From positions 482,595 through 546,594 of the forward strand of contig JAGFNQ010000877.1 of NCBI GenBank assembly GCA_024364735.1: a DNA stretch of 64,000 nucleotides. Reading direction: 5' to 3'. The notes below the pieces were generated by a model. The model had not been told where the DNA came from, ran no database searches, and saw only the letters and a program-made list of their open reading frames with translations. How positions within the stretch are numbered: the stretch's first letter is position 1; each line of letters begins with the position of its first letter. Origin of the DNA: Boesenbergia rotunda (Eukaryota; Streptophyta; Magnoliopsida; Zingiberales; Zingiberaceae). The translations under genes and the position numbers were made by a program. Shown one piece after another: positions 44,901 through 55,336 of this stretch.

Positions 44901-45216
44901 TGCTATGGGAGAGAGCATATCACAATTGTTGTGGATGATTCATACTCTAGAGGACTATGGATTAAGCTACAAGGGTGTGCAAGTGTTGTGTGACAACATT
45001 AGCACAATTAACCTAACCAAGAATCCGGTCCATCACTCTAGAACTAAACATATTGAAGTGCGCCACCACTTCATTAGGGATCATGTTGCTAGAGGAGATG
45101 TTGTACTCTCATATGTAGAGTCCAAATCAAATCTAGTGGACATTTTCACTAAACCACTCCCCGAAAATGAGTTTAGCTTCTTACGAAGGGAGTTGGGAAT
45201 GTGTCGCGCTTCATAG
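41968..45216 (+). pseudogene. pol of element D, broken and gapped
   Basis: Protease (FVDSGCSKHMTGD, about 42001), integrase zinc finger (WHLRLAHVN, then YDAC where CDAC is expected, so one zinc ligand is lost), integrase core (LLHMDLFNC, IRSDHGGEF, GVVERKN), then a Pro/Glu-rich linker ending GVRTRSF just before the gap at 43524. After the gap the frame resumes at 44315 inside RT (EFEMSLVGELIFFLG), followed by RNase H (YTDSDYAGCKLDRKRTSGG, STTEAEYIAM) and the HHFIRDHVARGDV tail, stop at 45214-45216. Visible stops are TAA 42208 and TGA 42805; the right-hand part is fully open. The catalytic YVDD of RT falls in the gap. Confidence 0.9.
43524..44314. other. Assembly gap of 791 N
   Basis: Run of N in the RT part of D pol. 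By alignment of flanking motifs with element C, about 660 bp of RT should be missing, so the gap length is not exact for a simple element. Confidence 0.98.
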
Positions 45217-46441
45217 ACATCAAAATGCATTCAAAACCCTTGATGATCATTTCGAATTGTTGGGCGACAATTGGGTAACTTGGGGACATCTCACACAAAC
45301 TATAAGGTTTACCAAAACGTTTTTGTTTGCTAGAAATGGGGTGAGATGTTAGGATCAACTAAATTTCTCGAAATGTCATTGCATCCCTTGAGAAATTAAG
45401 TTGACGAGATAAAAATCACTTCGGTGACCAAGTATGGGGAAAACCAATGCATAACATATGTGTATTTGGCTCTATGATCATACTTGGACATTCCAATCAA
45501 GGAAACTTGATTGGAGACTTGAATTTGACACAAACTTGCTTGAAAGTGCTTGAATGTTTGTTGATTGAGTTTGACTCCACTTTGGTGGAGCAATGTGATT
45601 TGTCAAAACCATAAGGACCTTTGATCCTTGTTTAGGGATCAATCATAGTCATGGGATCACTTCCAAGATTGATAAACTTCATCAGATCTTGTCAGAAATT
45701 GTTTGGAAATCTGAAACTGAATGTTTCAGATAGTATCAGGCAAAATCAGGAAGCCTGATCGGTCACACGACCGATCAGGAGTAGGGCTAATCGGTCCCCG
45801 GACCGATCTGGCCCCCTCTGTGGTGATCGGTTCACAGACCGATCAGAGAGGTCACAGAACATTTCACGAAAACTTAACCAAACATTCTGTGTTGGCTTGG
45901 ATCGGTCCCCGGACCGATCTGGCATCCTGTTTTGATCGGTCCACAGATCGATCAGAGGGCTCACGGAAAAACCTCCAAACCTTCTGATCGCTTCCTGATC
46001 GATAAGGAGCCTGCCTGATTGGTCACCCGACCGATTAGGACCAGGCCAGTCCGATCAGGCCGAAGCCTGATCAGTCTGGGCACTTCCAGATCGAACGGTG
46101 ATCCGTTCAATCACATTAAATTTCGATTGGTGGACCGATCCACCAACCTATTAACTCTCCCGAAACTCCTCATTGCCAAACCCTAGCGCCGAAACTCTCC
46201 TCTTGCGCGTGAGATCCCTCTCTTCTAGCGTGAGCTTCGCCTGCGTTTTATCCTTCTTGCGCGTGGTTTTCTACGATCATCTCTCTGCTGTGCGTGCGAC
46301 TGGGATTTCTCCTGCACTGCTAGGAGTTTCTCTTTTACTGTGTTCTTGCTCGCAAAGCACCGTTTGTGTGTGCTGCTCTTTGTGCAACTCAGCTGCGTGA
46401 TTCCTCTCGTGAGCAAGTTTCCGAAGCCAACCAACTCGACA
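45217..46441 (+). other. D interior between pol and ORF3: palindrome cluster and leader
   Basis: No ORF of note. 45217-45740 is ordinary non-coding DNA. About 45753-46140 holds seven to eight palindromes of the LTR type (GATCGGTC...GACCGATC, here often with CCCC or CACA centres). 46150-46441 is CT-rich (CTCTCCTCTTGCGCG, CCCTCTCTTCTAGCG) and resembles the 5' UTR of a plant gene, ending at the ATG of the proposed ORF3 exon 1. Confidence 0.6.
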
Positions 46442-48070
46442 ATGGCACCTAAGTAAGCATTTGTGTCAGTTTTCCTTACAGATCAGTTCATAGATTATAT
46501 ATTTGGGCTAACCATGGTCTTTCTTTTGGTGTTCTTCTATTGTGCCGTGACTCTATGATTTTGCCGTGACCTCCCTTGTCTTGACCTAATATTTTACTGA
46601 TTAAATCTCATCTCATCTGATCAATTCCTTGGTTTATGACTAATTTGTTCAATGTCTTACCTTATGTTCACTGATTGGGTCATTGATTACATCTTGTTTT
46701 GTCCAATTTGATCAAACATTAATCTTGTGATCTTTTAATTTGTGTCATGATCAAATCTGTTGCCATGATCAATTCTTCATACCTTTAGAAAGTCATCTAA
46801 GGGAAAAGAACCCGTGGAGGGAAGCTCAAAGGGCAAAGGCCCTTTATCATCTATACCCCCTTCAAGACCTCCACCGCCTCCACATACCAGATTTCAAAAT
46901 ACTCATTATGCACTAGACTTTCAATGGCACACTTTCAAACTCATGCCATGTCGAACTGTGGACCAAACCTTCATTTACGAACATTGTCCAACAGTACGAC
47001 AAATCATTGAACACTATGATCTTCAATCCATTCTTTTCCTTGAGAGGCCAATCAACTTTGATTTGATCTCTGAATTCTATAATAACATGGTCAATAGTGA
47101 GGGTACGGGGTGGAGGACCCGTGTGGCTAGTATCGACCTTGATTTTCATCTATCTGCCTTCACTGCATTTCTTGGCTGTCGCCGATCAGACAATAACTTT
47201 CCACTCTATCCGTTTCTTCCGGATCCTCTTCCAGTTCCCTTTGATGGAGTCACTCTTGACTCCATCTATGAGTATTTTCTAGGCCATCCCAGGCCAAGGG
47301 GTCCCGGTGAGCGCACCCGTGATTTTCCTATATTTGCTGCTCTTCACCTTTCTCCTATTGATTATGTCTTGTTTAAGATTATCACTAACTGTCTCATCCC
47401 TACTACTTCAAAGCACTTAGATGAGATTCACCCATTCCACTGCTTGATGCTCTACGGGATGCATCGGCAGTTAGACTTTGATATCGTGACGTCCATCTAC
47501 TTCTCTATCATCGTCCACAGTCAGATGTACGACCAGACAGTTTACATGCCATTTGGCCATATCATCACTGCCTGGCTGCAGTCCGTTGGTATCGATGTTT
47601 CACAGGGCCTCATTATACCCATGGTTCAACAGGACTGCCAACTTGATCGTCGCATGTTGGCCCAGTCTGGCATTGTTGTTGGACCGCAAGGGTTGAGATG
47701 GAAGGATCGGAGACGTGTGGGAGAGTTACCGAGAGCAGCCCATGACCAGGAGCGGCCCGCTGTTGCAGAGGATTACGATGAGTGGGCTCCTAACCTCCGC
47801 TGGCAGGTTGCGGAGCTAGAGCGGATGATGCAGTGTGAGTTACATATTTCCGAGCTCTGGCGACAGGAGGTCAGCTCAGAGCTTCGGTCCTTCGATCGCC
47901 GACTAGTCGCTCTAGCATCCGATGTTTCTGGGATCAGCTCACTACAGGAGACGTGGTATGAGGAGTGGTACCAGCATACATTTCCTAGTGCTGCGACCTC
48001 TAGCAGCACTCCACCAGGGGATGTCATATATATTGATGATTCCTCAGACGATGACCCTGCGGAGGATTGA
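46442..48070 (+). CDS. ORF3 of element D, predicted two-exon, intact (plant transposon protein-like)
   Basis: The main exon is open from 46789 to the TGA at 48068-48070; the frame has no upstream ATG of its own at 46814, where the codon is GTG. A short first exon at 46442-46452 (ATG GCA CCT AA) followed by GTAAGC, and an intron end CCTTTAG at 46782-46788, joins in frame across a lysine codon and gives a protein of about 430 residues. Seen: a Lys/Ser/Pro-rich basic N-terminus, a roughly 250-residue globular part (EFYNNMVNSEGTGWRTRVAS ... AFLGCRRSDNNFP ... HLDEIHPFHCLMLYGM ... YMPFGHIITAWLQSVGIDVS), a helical Arg/Glu-rich region and an acidic end (DDSSDDDPAED). The globular part resembles the 'putative plant transposon protein' domain; that match is from memory of its pattern. 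No signal peptide or membrane span is apparent, so its position after pol does not make it an envelope protein. Function unknown. Confidence 0.7.
46453..46788 (+). other. Predicted intron in ORF3 of D
   Basis: 336 bp, GTAAGC at the donor and a T-rich CATACCTTTAG acceptor. Internal sequence is T-rich with in-frame stops, as plant introns are. Supported only by splice motifs and frame continuity. Confidence 0.55.
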
Positions 48071-48572
48071 GGATGTTGCCGGTTATGATTTGTGTCACGC
48101 CTTATGTTATGGTTTTTGTGCTGTATTTGCCTTGACTTGGATGCGATATGATGTATCTGACATTATGCATGCATATCATACTTGACTTACTATATTTTAC
48201 TCAATGTTGGCTTATTTGAGTATTCATAATATTGTTATCGTTATGTATGTCTTATTCCGCATGATTATGCTATGCTCCATGTCCATATGATACATATGAT
48301 TGCTTTGCCATGCCTTACATTTATCATATGTGTTTCATATGTTTTTAAAATTCACTCAAATCTTTTGTTGTTTTGGAAAACCCCTAGGGTTGAGGGAGAG
48401 TATGATTAAACATAACAACCCATCTACACCCTTTTCGGTGTTTGATAAAGGGGGAGAGTGTGGTTGGTTAAGTTTGGGATAATTATGTTGTAGGGGGAGG
48501 ATCCTGATTCCCCTATGATTCTGAAATTTAAAAATATTGATCCCTAAACTTAAAATCGGGTTGTCAAACAAC
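48071..48572 (+). other. D 3' non-coding region with extra purine tracts
   Basis: AT-rich, no gene. Purine tracts at about 48390 (TTGAGGGAGAG), 48446 (AAAGGGGGAGAG) and 48492 (TAGGGGGAGGAT) precede the true one at 48573, the multiple-tract arrangement of Sireviruses. Confidence 0.65.
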
Positions 48573-48586
48573 AAAAAGGGGGAGAT
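48573..48586 (+). other. Polypurine tract of element D
   Basis: AAAAAGGGGGAGAT directly before the 3' LTR at 48587. Confidence 0.92.
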
Positions 48587-51500
48587 TGTTGATGCAGTCT
48601 GACCCTGATTGTTGTTTTGGTGTTGACATCGATTTTAGTTTAGGTTGATGATTATGATTATGATTAAGTCCTGATCGGGGATTAGACACGATGTTGAAAA
48701 GTCCTAACCTGGAGGGTTAGGTGTGAGAAAATCCTTGCTTGGAGGGCTAGGTGTGGAAAAGGCCTAACTTGGAGGGTTAGGTGTGAGAAAATCCTAGCCT
48801 GGAGGGCTAGGTGTGGAAAAGTCCTAACCTGGAGGGTTAGGTGTGAGAAAATCCTAGCTTGGAGGGCTAGGTGTGGAAAAGGCCTAACCTGGAGGGCTAG
48901 GTGTGGAAAATCTTAGCTTGGAGGGATAGGTGTGGAAAAGTCCTAACCTGGAGGTTAGGTGTGGAAAATCCTAGCTTGGAGGGCTAGGTGTGAAAAGTCC
49001 TAACCTGGAGGGTTAGGTGTGAAAAAGTCCTGGCTTGGAGGGCCAGGTCCTAGCTTGGAGGGCTAGGTTGGATGAAATCCTGGCTTGGAGGGCCAGGTCC
49101 TAGCTTGGAGGGCTAGGTTCGATGAAACCCTAGCTTGGAGGGCTAGGTTGGAGTCCCTGGATTGGTCTGGTGACCGATCAGGGAAGTTGGCACGGTGCTC
49201 CTTCGTGGATCGGTCTGGTGACTGATCCAGCGATGACTGATTGGTCTGGTGACCGATCAGGGAGTATTTGTTGTTGGGACCGGGTGCATGTTGACAAGGA
49301 TACGAGTTCGTAAAATTTAAAATTTTTACGTGCAGCGGAAGAGTTTGCATAAAATAATTTCCTAAATTATTTTAACTTCGTATCTAGCATGCAACCTTAT
49401 AGTGTGTTGACATAATCATAAAATAAAACTTTGCGGAAAAGTAAACTAATTTACTTTATACCTTTCGTAACTCGAAGAAAGGGACGAGATCCAACCGTAG
49501 CGTCCCTTGGAAGCTCCGCCTCTATTCGCGTCCACGCCGAGTTCTCTTCGGGATGACTTCGCAAAGTCACGAGTTTTGTGCCGACGAGAACTACTAGATT
49601 CTCTATGGGCACAATTTAGAAGATCAAGAGAAAAATTAGGAAACTAACCAACGAAGTAACGGAATCGAATTCCGAGAAGAGAGGAGTCGCTATCCGCTTC
49701 TTCTTCTTCTTGTTCGGGTTCTCCTTCTTCTTGAAGCTCACGGCAACACCTTCTAATGGAGGAGTTGCGCCGGCCCTAGATGGAGGATGAAGCTTCAAGG
49801 TGCGCCGGCCCTAATTCACCAAGTGGGCGGCGGCCCTAGGCAAGAGAGGGAGAAGGAGAAGAGAAGAGAGAGAGGGAGAGCTCTTATTCAATTACTTGAT
49901 TGATTAGTTAGGAATCCAAGGCTTGCCTATGGTTCCTTATATAGTTGCTTCTCCCTCGCTAAGTCTCCTCTTTAACGGAATTAGTTATCATAAGAATTTT
50001 ATCTTATAAAATTTCTTATGACTTATTCCGTTAAGCCTAGCCTTATTATAACTAATTAATAATAAAACAAATTATTCTTCTCTTTAAAATATGAAATAAA
50101 ATTTTATAAGAAATTTATAAACTTTCTTATTATGGAAAAATCAATTCATAATTGATTTTATAAAATTAAAATAAACCAATTCATGGATTATTTTAACTTC
50201 CATAAAAGGAATAAATTTCTACAAATTTATTTATATAAATTTCTTTATACAAATTTATTTATCCATAATTTATAAAACAAATCACACTAGATTTATTTTA
50301 TTAATTAAACCAAATAAATTGATTTAATTCCCTTTAATGGCCAGCCACCACAAGGAGGGTTAGCACCCTCTTTGGCCGGCCAAACCAACCCGAACCGGTC
50401 GCGAACTAAACTCATTTAATTCGCCCAATAAGCCTTCAAAAGACTTAGCCATTTTTAGCTTCCATTGCGCCTCTGATTAACTCAGATTCGACTTATTTCT
50501 CTTGATCGGAAAATCTAATTTTCAACTCGTTTTAAATCCCTCGGATTACTCGTAGTGTGTGTGACTAAATAGGCTTTCGATTTATGTTGGCCGTCTATAA
50601 TCAACTAATTATAGAACGATCATGAGTGGCACCTAGTAGTACATCATGATCCCCAATTAATCGAAAGATCAACGGTTTGACCTCAAAAGAAATTATTCTG
50701 AAACCCTTCAGCAGCTCTAATGAATCGTGCCCCATTCCCTTCACCACCTTATACCCACTTGGTTCAGGACACGGTCTATTTGTGTCAGTCCCCACTAGGC
50801 TGACTACGTCACACCTAGCCCAAGTAATGTCTTTCTCGTCCTTTGGATTTCTAATTACTCTCATGTATTTAAGAGACTCGCACTCTTAACATGATATACT
50901 CTGGCCAGAGGTTTTTAAGTAACAATCCGACGATAGGCCTGGGTATACATCTCCTCGCAAGGAGTGGTGAATCCTTTGTAGGCTGTTCAAACATCTTCGG
51001 GCACTTTGGCTCATACCCAATCATCCTGGCTCTACACCTCCTTGGAGATGCTTGCTTAAGATGTTAAGGTATAAGTCTCCATGACCAAAATGACTTGAAC
51101 ACCGCAAGTCAAAGGAACATCGCACTTAAGCCGCAGTAAGAACTTCATTGACATATCTATATAGATAACCATATGAAGTTTTACAGCTAGTCACTCCAAT
51201 GAACTAGTTCCCTTAACTAGCATCCATGTTTATCTCCGGACATCCCAATGTCACCAGCCAGTGAGAATCAACTGATTAGAGAATAACCCATGCTAGTCTC
51301 AACAGAATTGATAGTGTCCGTTTTTATCAATTCATCGGCTAGGGATATTTTTAATACTTCACATTTGCACATTTAGAGATAATCACAAGTTGTGATCCCA
51401 TCACAAATTCTCTTATGCTGTGAGTTGTATTGCGGACATTCAGTAGATGAGTTTAAGATCCCAATCAAATACACAAACATGTATACTCAAATAGTGAATT

Positions 51501-53000
51501 ATCATTTATTAAAATAAATGTTTACAATCATAAGGCGATTGCCTTAGGACACTTCTCTCATATCACTAACATTTGTTTCACTCACTGCACGACTCCTGAT
51601 CGGTCTGGTGACTGATCAGGGAGCCCACAAGTGAGTTGAGTTCCCCTGCTGCTCTGCTCCTGATCAATTCGGTGATTGATCAGGGAGCATCCAGTAGGTT
51701 TTTGGGAACCTTACTGATCTACTCCTGATCGGTCTGGTGATCGATCAGGAACACTGTTCAGATCGTTCTGGTGATCGATCAAGCGTCACGAGTTCCTCAC
51801 TATGATCGATCAGGACAGAGCATGATCGGTCTAGTGACCGATTAAGAGGGTTGGACTGCGAAGCAAAGAAATCGCCCTGCAAAGGGGTGGATCGGTCTGG
51901 TGACCGATCCACAACCTGGGATCGGTCCCGGAGAGTCCCAGAGAAATTATGATTTCTGATTGAGCATTGGGGACCGATCAGGATGGAGCCTGATCGGTCT
52001 GAACCCACTAAATACACTGTCAGACGCTCTGATCGCGTCTGAACACATCTGATTCTCTGCGCTTAATCTCTAATACTTGATTCTATGCTTGATATGCTGT
52101 GCTAATGCTCTGATTAAGTGTGCAAGTGATAGGGATGGATTCAAACACTCAAGGAGAGTCAATGGAAGCCTTTCCTTGGAGCAGGTTTGTCCATTTGCCA
52201 TCTCAGGTTGCAACGGCTGGAGCTGCTGACTGGAGCTGCTAATTGGAGCTTGGCTGAGGGAAGCTCAGGGAGTCCAGGGAGAGCTTAGTGGTAGTTGGCG
52301 TTGGCAGGTTAGCAGTTGGAGGCTGCAGTGAGGTGGTGACCTGGCGATAGTGGAGAAGACTTAAGCTGTGTAGCGGAGAAGGGCTGAAGAGACTTCTCAC
52401 TAGAGCTTGCTGCGAACACTTCTTGCTGCGTGCTTGTGCTATCTGTTGTTCCATCATCTTGAGCAAGCAACTGTGATCCTTGAAGCAACCTTCTGTTACT
52501 TGGGCACTTGGGAGAAGAGAAACAAGGAGCTTGAGTCCATCAGCGAGAAGACACGAAGAGGAGAGTCTTGCGTGAGATCTGCGCTGGGTGGAGCTCAGAG
52601 AAGTTTGCTTGTGTTCTTGTGGTTCTAAGTGCTAAGTAAGATCCTTTTTGTGTTTCCTGTACTTTATACTTCATCATCTTGAAACGCTGTGGAGAGGTTA
52701 CTCCACCGAGAAGGAGGTTGCTTACTATCCAAATTTTTCAGGGCTTGATCTGCCGACGATCAAGGGATCGCCCACCTTAAGGGCACACCAAGGAGTATGA
52801 GCAAGTTATCCCCGAACCTTGTAAATTCTCTTGTTAGCGTTTTTGTGTTTGTGCTTAGTTTAGGGTTTAGTTTTCTGCAACTCTGTTTTTCTTGTGCTTC
52901 CACTGTGCTACTAACATTTGAGGTGCAGAAAATTGAAAAGAGCTAGAGCTCAAGTGTCTGGCTACATTCACCCCCCCCTCTAGCCATCCAAGTTCCAACA
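48587..53000 (+). mobile_element. 3' LTR of element D (interrupted by solo A LTR)
   Basis: 48587-49271 and 51577-53000, about 2.1 kb without the insertion. Same layout as the 5' LTR: hairpin array 48703-49150, palindromes to 52015, U5 end with CATTCACCCCCCC and AGTTCCAACA. It has about 300 bp (52371-52682) absent from the 5' LTR but present in the D LTR at 55337-57462. Right flank CTCCG. Confidence 0.85.
49272..51571 (-). mobile_element. Solo LTR of family A in 3' LTR of D
   Basis: 2300 bp, TGTTGGGACC...CACTAACA, flanked by TTTGT at 49267-49271 and 51572-51576. The D LTR sequence reads through when one TTTGT is removed (compare 39051-39075). No PBS or interior. TATA on the minus strand at 49935-49944. 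Very similar to 10107-12394 throughout. Confidence 0.95.
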
Positions 53001-53475
53001 CTCCGGATCCCAAGATTGGCACGAAACTCAACTTTCTCTAAAATGTATCATTTAAACTCAACCTAAAAGTTCTAATTGTGATTTTTCCTTGATGTATCTT
53101 CTAATATTTGGTCACAATTTATTTTTATCAGTGAATTACATGATATTTGCCTGTTAAAACCTAATTTTACTCAATATAACCTTATTTTCACAATTCTCTC
53201 CCTAAAACTCCATCTAATGTGCCAAAACCTAAGATTAAGACTTAGCCAAGTCTTCCAACCCTTTTTGGCACAATTCACCTAATTTCCTAGGAGAGAAACT
53301 TTTGAGATCCATTTACCATGAACCCCAAAGGCTCCTAGAGCTCCCCCTTGAGCTTTTAGCCCTAGCCACCTCTCTAGGTGACTCAATCCATACTAGGCCA
53401 CACCGGTGTGCCACCGGTGACACTTGGCCTACAAAATTGACCTTCTTAACCTTAGACACCTTATCCTTAGTTAAA
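53001..53475 (-). other. Downstream of C-like gag, no gene seen
   Basis: Minus-strand continuation after the gag at 53476. I find no protease or other pol motif. It contains CTCCCCCTTGAG (a purine tract on the minus strand) and CCACACCGGTGTGCCACCGG, a short near-palindrome. Cut by element D at 53000. Confidence 0.5.
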
Positions 53476-54924
53476 TCATTTCTTTTTTCCTTTAAATGTC
53501 ACCCTTTTGCCATTTTTGGACTCCCCCTTCTTGCCATAATCATATGCTACCCTAGTATATTTTTTTCCCTTGGCATGAGAGTTCTTAAACCGGTATCCCA
53601 ACCCCAATCTATCATTGGTGCGGTTTAAACCACCCAACACCATATCTAAACCCTTAGATCCAATAGTGAATCTCTCTAGGGTTTTCTCTAACCTATCAAG
53701 CTTTTCCCTTAAAGCTTGATTTTCCCTTTCTAGGTTCCTAAACCTAGAATCCATATGTCCACTTTGGACATTTCTAGACATATCCTCCTTTCTAGGCACA
53801 TTCCTTCCCTTCTTGGGATTAGTGCCTTGATCCTTAGGTACAAAGGTCATAGATTTACCATGATGCATGCTTTTCTTAGGGTGTTGATCTACCTTGTTAC
53901 TCCTATTCCTATCATTGTATTTAAAACTAAAATTATGCACAAGTAGACAATTTTCATTAATCCTAGCATGCATAGATGAATGATTAACATGATTTTTAAT
54001 ATGCAAGGAGGAACTTGAAATTGAATTATTTTTTATCCTAGGGTTAGGAAGTACCTCCCTTACCCTTGTAGTCCCTCCTTGTTGTGAACTTCTTCTCTTC
54101 TTTCTTTCCTCCTTCTCCCATCTTCTTAGATGCTCCATTTTCTTGATTTCACTTTTCTTTGGGCACTTAGTGTGGTAGTGCCCCAATTCTCCGCATGTGA
54201 AACATCTAATCTTCATCTTCCTCTCTTGGGCTTCTCCATTCCTACAATTCATGTTAGACTTAAATCGAATGGACCCGAGTTTAGAGAATACCTCCTTTTT
54301 CTTACCTAGAGGGCACTTATCCTTGTAGTGCCCCTTTTCTTGGCAACCAAAGCATGTGATATGTTCTTTTGATTTGACTTTGGTGGAGGTTGAGGCTAGG
54401 TTGACTTCCTCTTCAACCTTGGATGAAGAAGATGCTTCCTCTTGTTCTTGTGTAGATGAGGGTCTTTCCTCCCCCTCAATCCTTGAGGTGGTGACCTCCT
54501 CCTCTTCTCTAGATGAGGTGGATGACCTCTCACTTTCTTCTTCCACTCCTTGAATCAATGGATTGATTTCTTTGGGCTTTCGAATTTGTGTAGGATTTTT
54601 ATGATATTCTTTGACTTTATTCCATAATTCATGTGCATCTCTATATTCACCTATACAACTCAAAATGTTATTAGGCAAAATATTTATCAAAATACTAATT
54701 ACCTTCTCGTTTGCTTTTGCTTGATCTTGTTGTTCTTGACTCCAATATCTAGGCCTAAGCCTCTTCCCGTGCTTATCCTTTGGAATCTCATATGACTCTT
54801 CAAGCGTGATTCGAAGGTCTCACTCCATCCCGAACCATGTCTCTATCCTTGCCCTCCAAAATGCGAAATCCTCATGGTCGTAGGGCGGTGGAGTGTAGAT
54901 ATCATCTCCAAATTTGTCATCCAT
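53476..54924 (-). pseudogene. gag of a C-like element, one stop
   Basis: Start Met 54924 (MDDKFGDDIYTPPPYDHEDF), one TGA near 54820 where tryptophan is likely, then open to 53476: about 482 codons. Order: short capsid-like part (YWSQEQQDQAKANEK, ILPNNILSCIGEYRDAHELW), acidic Ser/Glu tract, two CCHC knuckles (CFGCQEKGHYKDKC and CFTCGELGHYHTKC), basic linker, coiled coil (LERENQALREKLDRLEKTLE) and the gag tail SKGLDMVLGG...RLGLGYRF, ending in a Lys-rich stretch. The knuckle pair and the basic C-terminus set it apart from the gag of C and D. PBS and a C-type 5' LTR follow at 54983 onward. No pol follows before the junction with D. Confidence 0.85.
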
Positions 54925-54982
54925 GATTCTTTTCCTCTAGCGTGTGCTCCCTCGGCGGTTAGTCCGATCAAGAGTGGTCCTT

Positions 54983-54994
54983 GCTCTGATACCA
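54983..54994 (-). other. Primer-binding site of C-like element
   Basis: Minus strand TGGTATCAGAGC, two bases from the LTR edge at 54997. Confidence 0.9.
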
Positions 54995-55336
54995 ACTGAT
55001 GGATCACTTCGGAGTGCTAGAGGGGGGGGGGGGTGAATAGCACTTTTTCGATTTGATCTCTACAAGTTTGTTAGCGCAGCGGAAACAATAATATGCAAAA
55101 GAATACAATAACAATACTAACAACCTGATTTACTTGGTATCCACCCTGGACGAGTGACTAATCCAAGAATCCTTCGGTGGATCAACCCCCGGATAACCTC
55201 CAGCTAGATATGTCGCTCCTTGTGGGTGGAGAAACCTCACCACAACACTTCGGATGCTCTCTGATCACAATAGACTACTAACTCACTTTACCCAAGTGAG
55301 TTTCATCAAGAGTCTCAGCCCAAACCGTGTTGTCTT

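Larger units (their letters stand above)
38337..53000 (+). mobile_element. Element D, Sirevirus with a third ORF (contains N gap)
   Basis: 5' LTR 38337-40224, PBS 40227-40238, gag from 40283, pol to 45216, ORF3 46442-48070, purine tract 48573-48586 and 3' LTR 48587-53000 (with a nested solo A LTR). Gag and pol are broken; ORF3 is open. The flanks do not form a target duplication (CTTTT left, CTCCG right), the LTRs differ by a roughly 300-bp indel, and a 791-bp gap lies in RT, so this may be a join of two D copies. Confidence 0.85.

Noticed and set aside
46225..46434. Small minus-strand basic ORF
   Set aside because: It overlaps the CT-rich leader of ORF3 and ends in Arg runs made by reverse-reading CT-rich DNA.
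46442..48070. Envelope gene in D
   Set aside because: Position after pol is env-like, but I see no signal peptide, membrane span or cleavage site.
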